DNA of 8,290 bases from an uncultured bacterium (lineage in GTDB: Bacteria; Planctomycetota; UBA1135; GCA-002686595): contig CADEGS010000198.1 of NCBI GenBank assembly GCA_902826945.1, positions 1 to 8,290 of the forward strand. The letters are read 5' to 3'. Shown here piece by piece: positions 6,060 to 8,290 of the stretch. Under the pieces are notes generated by a model that was not told the DNA's origin, made no database searches, and was given only the letters and a program-made list of their open reading frames with translations. The translations under genes were made by a program, and so were the position numbers. Numbering within the stretch: position 1 is the first letter of the stretch; the number at the start of each line of letters is the position of its first letter.

Positions 6060-7145
6060 TTGGGGCTCCATGTACTCGACGCCATGGCCCGCGAGGGCTT
6101 CGAGGAGGTCACCGCGGTCCACGACCGGCGCTCAGGCCTGCGCGCCTTCGTCGGCATCCACGACACGAGCGCCGGGCCGGCCTTCGGCGGCATTCGCCGC
6201 TTCGCCTACCGCGACGAGCGCTCGGCGCTGATGGACGTGCTGCGGCTCTCGGTCGCGATGAGCCACAAGTGCGCGCTGGCCGACCTCGACGCGGGCGGCG
6301 GCAAGATCGTGATCCTCGACCGCGCGGCGCTCGACCTCGAGGGCGCCTACCGCGCGGTGGGGGCGTGCGTCGAGCGGCTGGGCGGGCGCTACTACGCCGG
6401 CCCCGACGTGGGCACGGGGGAGGCCGAGCTCGGCTGGGTGCGCGCGGCGACGGGCCACTGCGTCCCGCCGGGCGAGCGCGGGCCGGGCGATCTCTCGGCC
6501 GCCACCGCGGCCGGCGTCTTCGCCGGGCTGGGGGCGGCGCTGCGCGCGCTCGACGGCGAGGAGGACTGGGCGCGGCGCACGATCGTCCTGCAGGGCCTCG
6601 GGCGCATCGGCGAGGAGCTGGCGCGCCGGCTGCGCGCGCGCGACGCGCGCGTCGTCGCGAGCGAGCTCGACGAGACGCGCGCGCGCGCGCTGGGGCGCGA
6701 GCTCGGCCTCGAGATCGTCGCGTCCGGCACGGAGTTCGACGTCGCCTGCGACGTCTTCAGCCCCTGCGCGATGGGCGGCATCCTGCACGACCTCACGATC
6801 CAGCGCCTGCGCGCGCGCGCGGTGTGCGGCGCGGCGAACAACCCGCTCGCGAACGGCCGCCACGGCGAGCGCCTGCACGAGCGCGGCATCTTGTACGTGC
6901 CCGACGTCGTCGTCACCTCGGGGGCCGTGCTGGTCGGCGCGAGCTTCCACCTGCACGGCCAGCGGGTGACGCTCCCGGAGGTCGAGCGCCGCGTGGGGGC
7001 GCTGGCGACCCGGATCCTGGCGCGCGCGCGCGAAGAGCAGGCCTCGCCCGCGCGCGTCGCGCAGGAGGAGGCCACCGCGCGCCTGCGGCGCCGCCGCGCG
7101 CGGGCCGGCCGGCGCCCGAGCGCCTTCGAGCCCGTGCGCCCGTGA
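6060..7145 (+). CDS. Leucine dehydrogenase-like amino-acid dehydrogenase (Glu/Leu/Phe/Val family)
   Basis: A 361-residue NAD(P)-dependent dehydrogenase that should interconvert a branched-chain or aromatic amino acid with its 2-oxo acid and ammonia in the cytoplasm. Seen motifs: SGLRAFVGIHDT then GPAFGGIRR near the N-terminus; K70 (MSHK) and K82 (GGGK), spaced 12 apart like K68 and K80 of Bacillus leucine dehydrogenase; D116 in PDVGTG; Rossmann glycines GLGRIG at 179-184; PCAMGG; and AANNPL at 258-263. Length and motif order match leucine dehydrogenase better than glutamate dehydrogenase; phenylalanine or valine specificity remains possible. The start is uncertain. TTG at 6060 has AGGG about 9 nt upstream and aligns within two residues of the Bacillus N-terminus; ATG 6084 would lose eight residues, and GTG 6036 has AGGA too close. 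The C-terminus is unusually Arg-rich. The next gene overlaps its stop by 1 nt. Confidence 0.9.
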   Translation: MGLHVLDAMAREGFEEVTAVHDRRSGLRAFVGIHDTSAGPAFGGIRRFAYRDERSALMDVLRLSVAMSHKCALADLDAGGGKIVILDRAALDLEGAYRAVGACVERLGGRYYAGPDVGTGEAELGWVRAATGHCVPPGERGPGDLSAATAAGVFAGLGAALRALDGEEDWARRTIVLQGLGRIGEELARRLRARDARVVASELDETRARALGRELGLEIVASGTEFDVACDVFSPCAMGGILHDLTIQRLRARAVCGAANNPLANGRHGERLHERGILYVPDVVVTSGAVLVGASFHLHGQRVTLPEVERRVGALATRILARAREEQASPARVAQEEATARLRRRRARAGRRPSAFEPVRP

Positions 7146-8107
7146 TGGCCTTCCCCGCGCCGGCGCTCCTCGTCCTCGCGCTCGCTCTCGCGCCCTCCGC
7201 CGGCGCGGAGGAGGGCGCCGGCGCCGACCTGGTCGTGCCGCGCGACGACGCTTGCGCGCTGCGCGTGCCGCGCGACGAGAAGCTCGTCTTCCGCGTGCGC
7301 GTCTCGATCGCCTTCGTCGACGCCGAGGTCGGCAAGGTGACGATGCGCAGCTCGGTCGAGCCCTACCGCGCCTCGCTCCTGGCCCTGCCCGCGGCGACGG
7401 AGGAGGGCGCGGACGAGCCCGGGCGCGAGATCGGCGTGCTGTCCACGCGCGCGGTGGGCAGCTACGCCTGGTACTCGATGGACGCGAGCATCGAGACGCG
7501 CGTCCTGCCGCAGGACTGGCCGCGCGTGACGCATCGCTACACGCACGACGGCTCGGAGCGGCGCCGGCGCGAGCTCCAGATCGGCCTGCGCGACGACGGC
7601 TGGGGCGCGAGCTACCGGCGCGACACCGACAAGAACGCGCCCAAGGGCACGCGCATCTGGCGCGACGCGAAGACGCGCAGCGTGCCGACCGAGACGCTCG
7701 ATCTCCTGAGCGCGGTCTACCTGGCGCGCGAGCTCACGCGCGCCGAGGAGGAGCTCTCCTTCCCCCTGCTCGACAAGCTGACCCTGTGGCAGATGCACCT
7801 GACGCGCGGGCGCGAGCGGCGCATCGAGACGCCCGCGGGCACGTTCGACGCGCTCGAGATCCGGCTCGATCCCGCGCCCTATCCGGGCGAGGAGATCGAC
7901 GAGGAGGACGTCGAGCGCTTCGAGGGCCTGTTCGGCTTGCACGGCTCGATCCACCTGTGGGTCGACCGCGCGACGGGGGTGCCGGTGCGCGTGCAGGGCG
8001 AGCTGCCGGCCGGCCCGCTCGATCTCGAGGTCGACGTCAGCCTGGAGAGCTACTCCGGCACGCCGGAGGCGTTCGCGCCGCTGGCGCCCGAGAAGAAGGA
8101 GCGCTGA
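7145..8107 (+). CDS. Exported DUF3108 domain protein
   Basis: Encodes 320 residues. Its ATG (7145-7147) shares one base with the dehydrogenase stop TGA (7143-7145), so translation is probably coupled; no separate Shine-Dalgarno is evident. The N-terminus is a signal peptide: hydrophobic residues 7-16, then PSAGA with cleavage after A21, and no basic residue in the n-region. The body matches the DUF3108 pattern: an opening strand KLVFRVRVSIAFVDAEVGKV, TLDLLSAVYLAREL with LLSAVY at 187-192, the hallmark ETPAGTFDALEI beginning at E228, then HLWVDRATGVPVRVQGEL and a C-terminal strand. DUF3108 proteins are periplasmic beta-rich proteins of unknown function, perhaps binding hydrophobic ligands. The pairing with an amino-acid dehydrogenase is more likely a packing convenience than a pathway link. 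Confidence 0.87.
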   Translation: MAFPAPALLVLALALAPSAGAEEGAGADLVVPRDDACALRVPRDEKLVFRVRVSIAFVDAEVGKVTMRSSVEPYRASLLALPAATEEGADEPGREIGVLSTRAVGSYAWYSMDASIETRVLPQDWPRVTHRYTHDGSERRRRELQIGLRDDGWGASYRRDTDKNAPKGTRIWRDAKTRSVPTETLDLLSAVYLARELTRAEEELSFPLLDKLTLWQMHLTRGRERRIETPAGTFDALEIRLDPAPYPGEEIDEEDVERFEGLFGLHGSIHLWVDRATGVPVRVQGELPAGPLDLEVDVSLESYSGTPEAFAPLAPEKKER

Positions 8108-8186
8108 GCGCCGCCAGGGCGCGCCGCGCGAAGGCCTTCGCGTCGCGGGGAGGCGCCTGCGCCGCCGGCGTCGGGAGGCCGCGCCT
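8108..8186. terminator. Spacer between convergent genes with a perfect 16-bp palindrome
   Basis: CGCGAAGGCCTTCGCG (8127-8142) is a perfect palindrome located 19 bp after the DUF3108 stop. As RNA it gives a 6-bp stem with a GGCC loop on either strand, so it could serve as a bidirectional terminator between convergent genes. No T-run follows it in either direction, which lowers confidence. Nothing else is recognisable in the spacer. Confidence 0.35.
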
Positions 8187-8290
8187 TCAGGCCCCGAGCT
8201 CCGCCGCCAGCTCCTCGATCCAGCGCAGGCGCGCTTCCGTGGCGAGCACGAGGCCGCGCGCCGCCAGGCGCGAGGCGCGCCCGAGCGCGG
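8187..8290 (-). CDS. Possible C-terminus of a truncated minus-strand gene
   Basis: A reading frame enters from the right edge on the minus strand and ends at TGA (8189-8187). The visible 34 residues include RLAARGLVLATEARLRW followed by IEELAAELGA, a plausible amphipathic C-terminal helix rather than random Arg/Pro-rich sequence. Its position, convergent with the DUF3108 gene after a short spacer, also fits a real gene. Too little is visible to name a family, and the fragment could still be chance in GC-rich DNA. Confidence 0.42.
   Translation of the reverse strand, partial: ALGRASRLAARGLVLATEARLRWIEELAAELGA

Noticed and set aside
4635..6122. Minus-strand frame of 495 codons covering the lipoprotein gene and the repeat region
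   Set aside because: It is another frame of the HEAT-repeat lipoprotein gene, lacks its lipobox and repeats, and crosses the palindrome and tandem array.
6392..7954. Minus-strand frame of 520 codons opposite the dehydrogenase and DUF3108 genes
   Set aside because: Antisense to two genes with clear family motifs; its translation has no recognisable domain.

Overview
The window is extremely GC-rich DNA with bacterial gene organisation: tightly packed genes, stop/start overlaps, Shine-Dalgarno motifs and exported proteins with signal peptides or a lipobox. Two exported proteins have a style I associate with Planctomycetota: a Ser/Gly-rich, His-Gly and aromatic-rich TPR protein, and a HEAT-repeat lipoprotein ending in a short Trp-rich tail. 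An uncultured, very high-GC planctomycete is my best guess. This is inference from protein style; there is no marker gene in the window.

Left to right: four genes lie on the minus strand between 108 and 5950. In transcription order they are a HEAT-repeat lipoprotein (5950 to 5015), a 289-bp repeat-rich gap, a class I/II aminotransferase of the kynurenine/methionine aminotransferase type (4725 to 3559), a secreted protein of unknown function whose GTG start overlaps the aminotransferase stop (3565 to 2378), a 158-bp leader, and a secreted low-complexity TPR protein (2219 to 108). A 109-bp divergent spacer (5951-6059) separates these from two plus-strand genes: a Leu/Phe/Val/Glu-type amino-acid dehydrogenase closest to leucine dehydrogenase (6060-7145) and an exported DUF3108 protein overlapping it by one base (7145-8107). 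At the right edge a minus-strand reading frame enters the window and ends at 8187, convergent with the DUF3108 gene.

Functionally, two cytoplasmic enzymes move amino groups between amino acids and 2-oxo acids, and each is translationally coupled to an exported protein of unknown role. I see no defence system, CRISPR array, transposase, tRNA or rRNA.

The most unusual part is the gap 4726-5028. It holds a near-perfect palindrome with 38-bp arms that supplies the stop codon of the lipoprotein gene, a second small hairpin beside it, a six-copy 13-bp tandem array, and a canonical G-quadruplex motif just upstream of the aminotransferase start. Long reading frames on the opposite strands are by-products of GC content and are not annotated.
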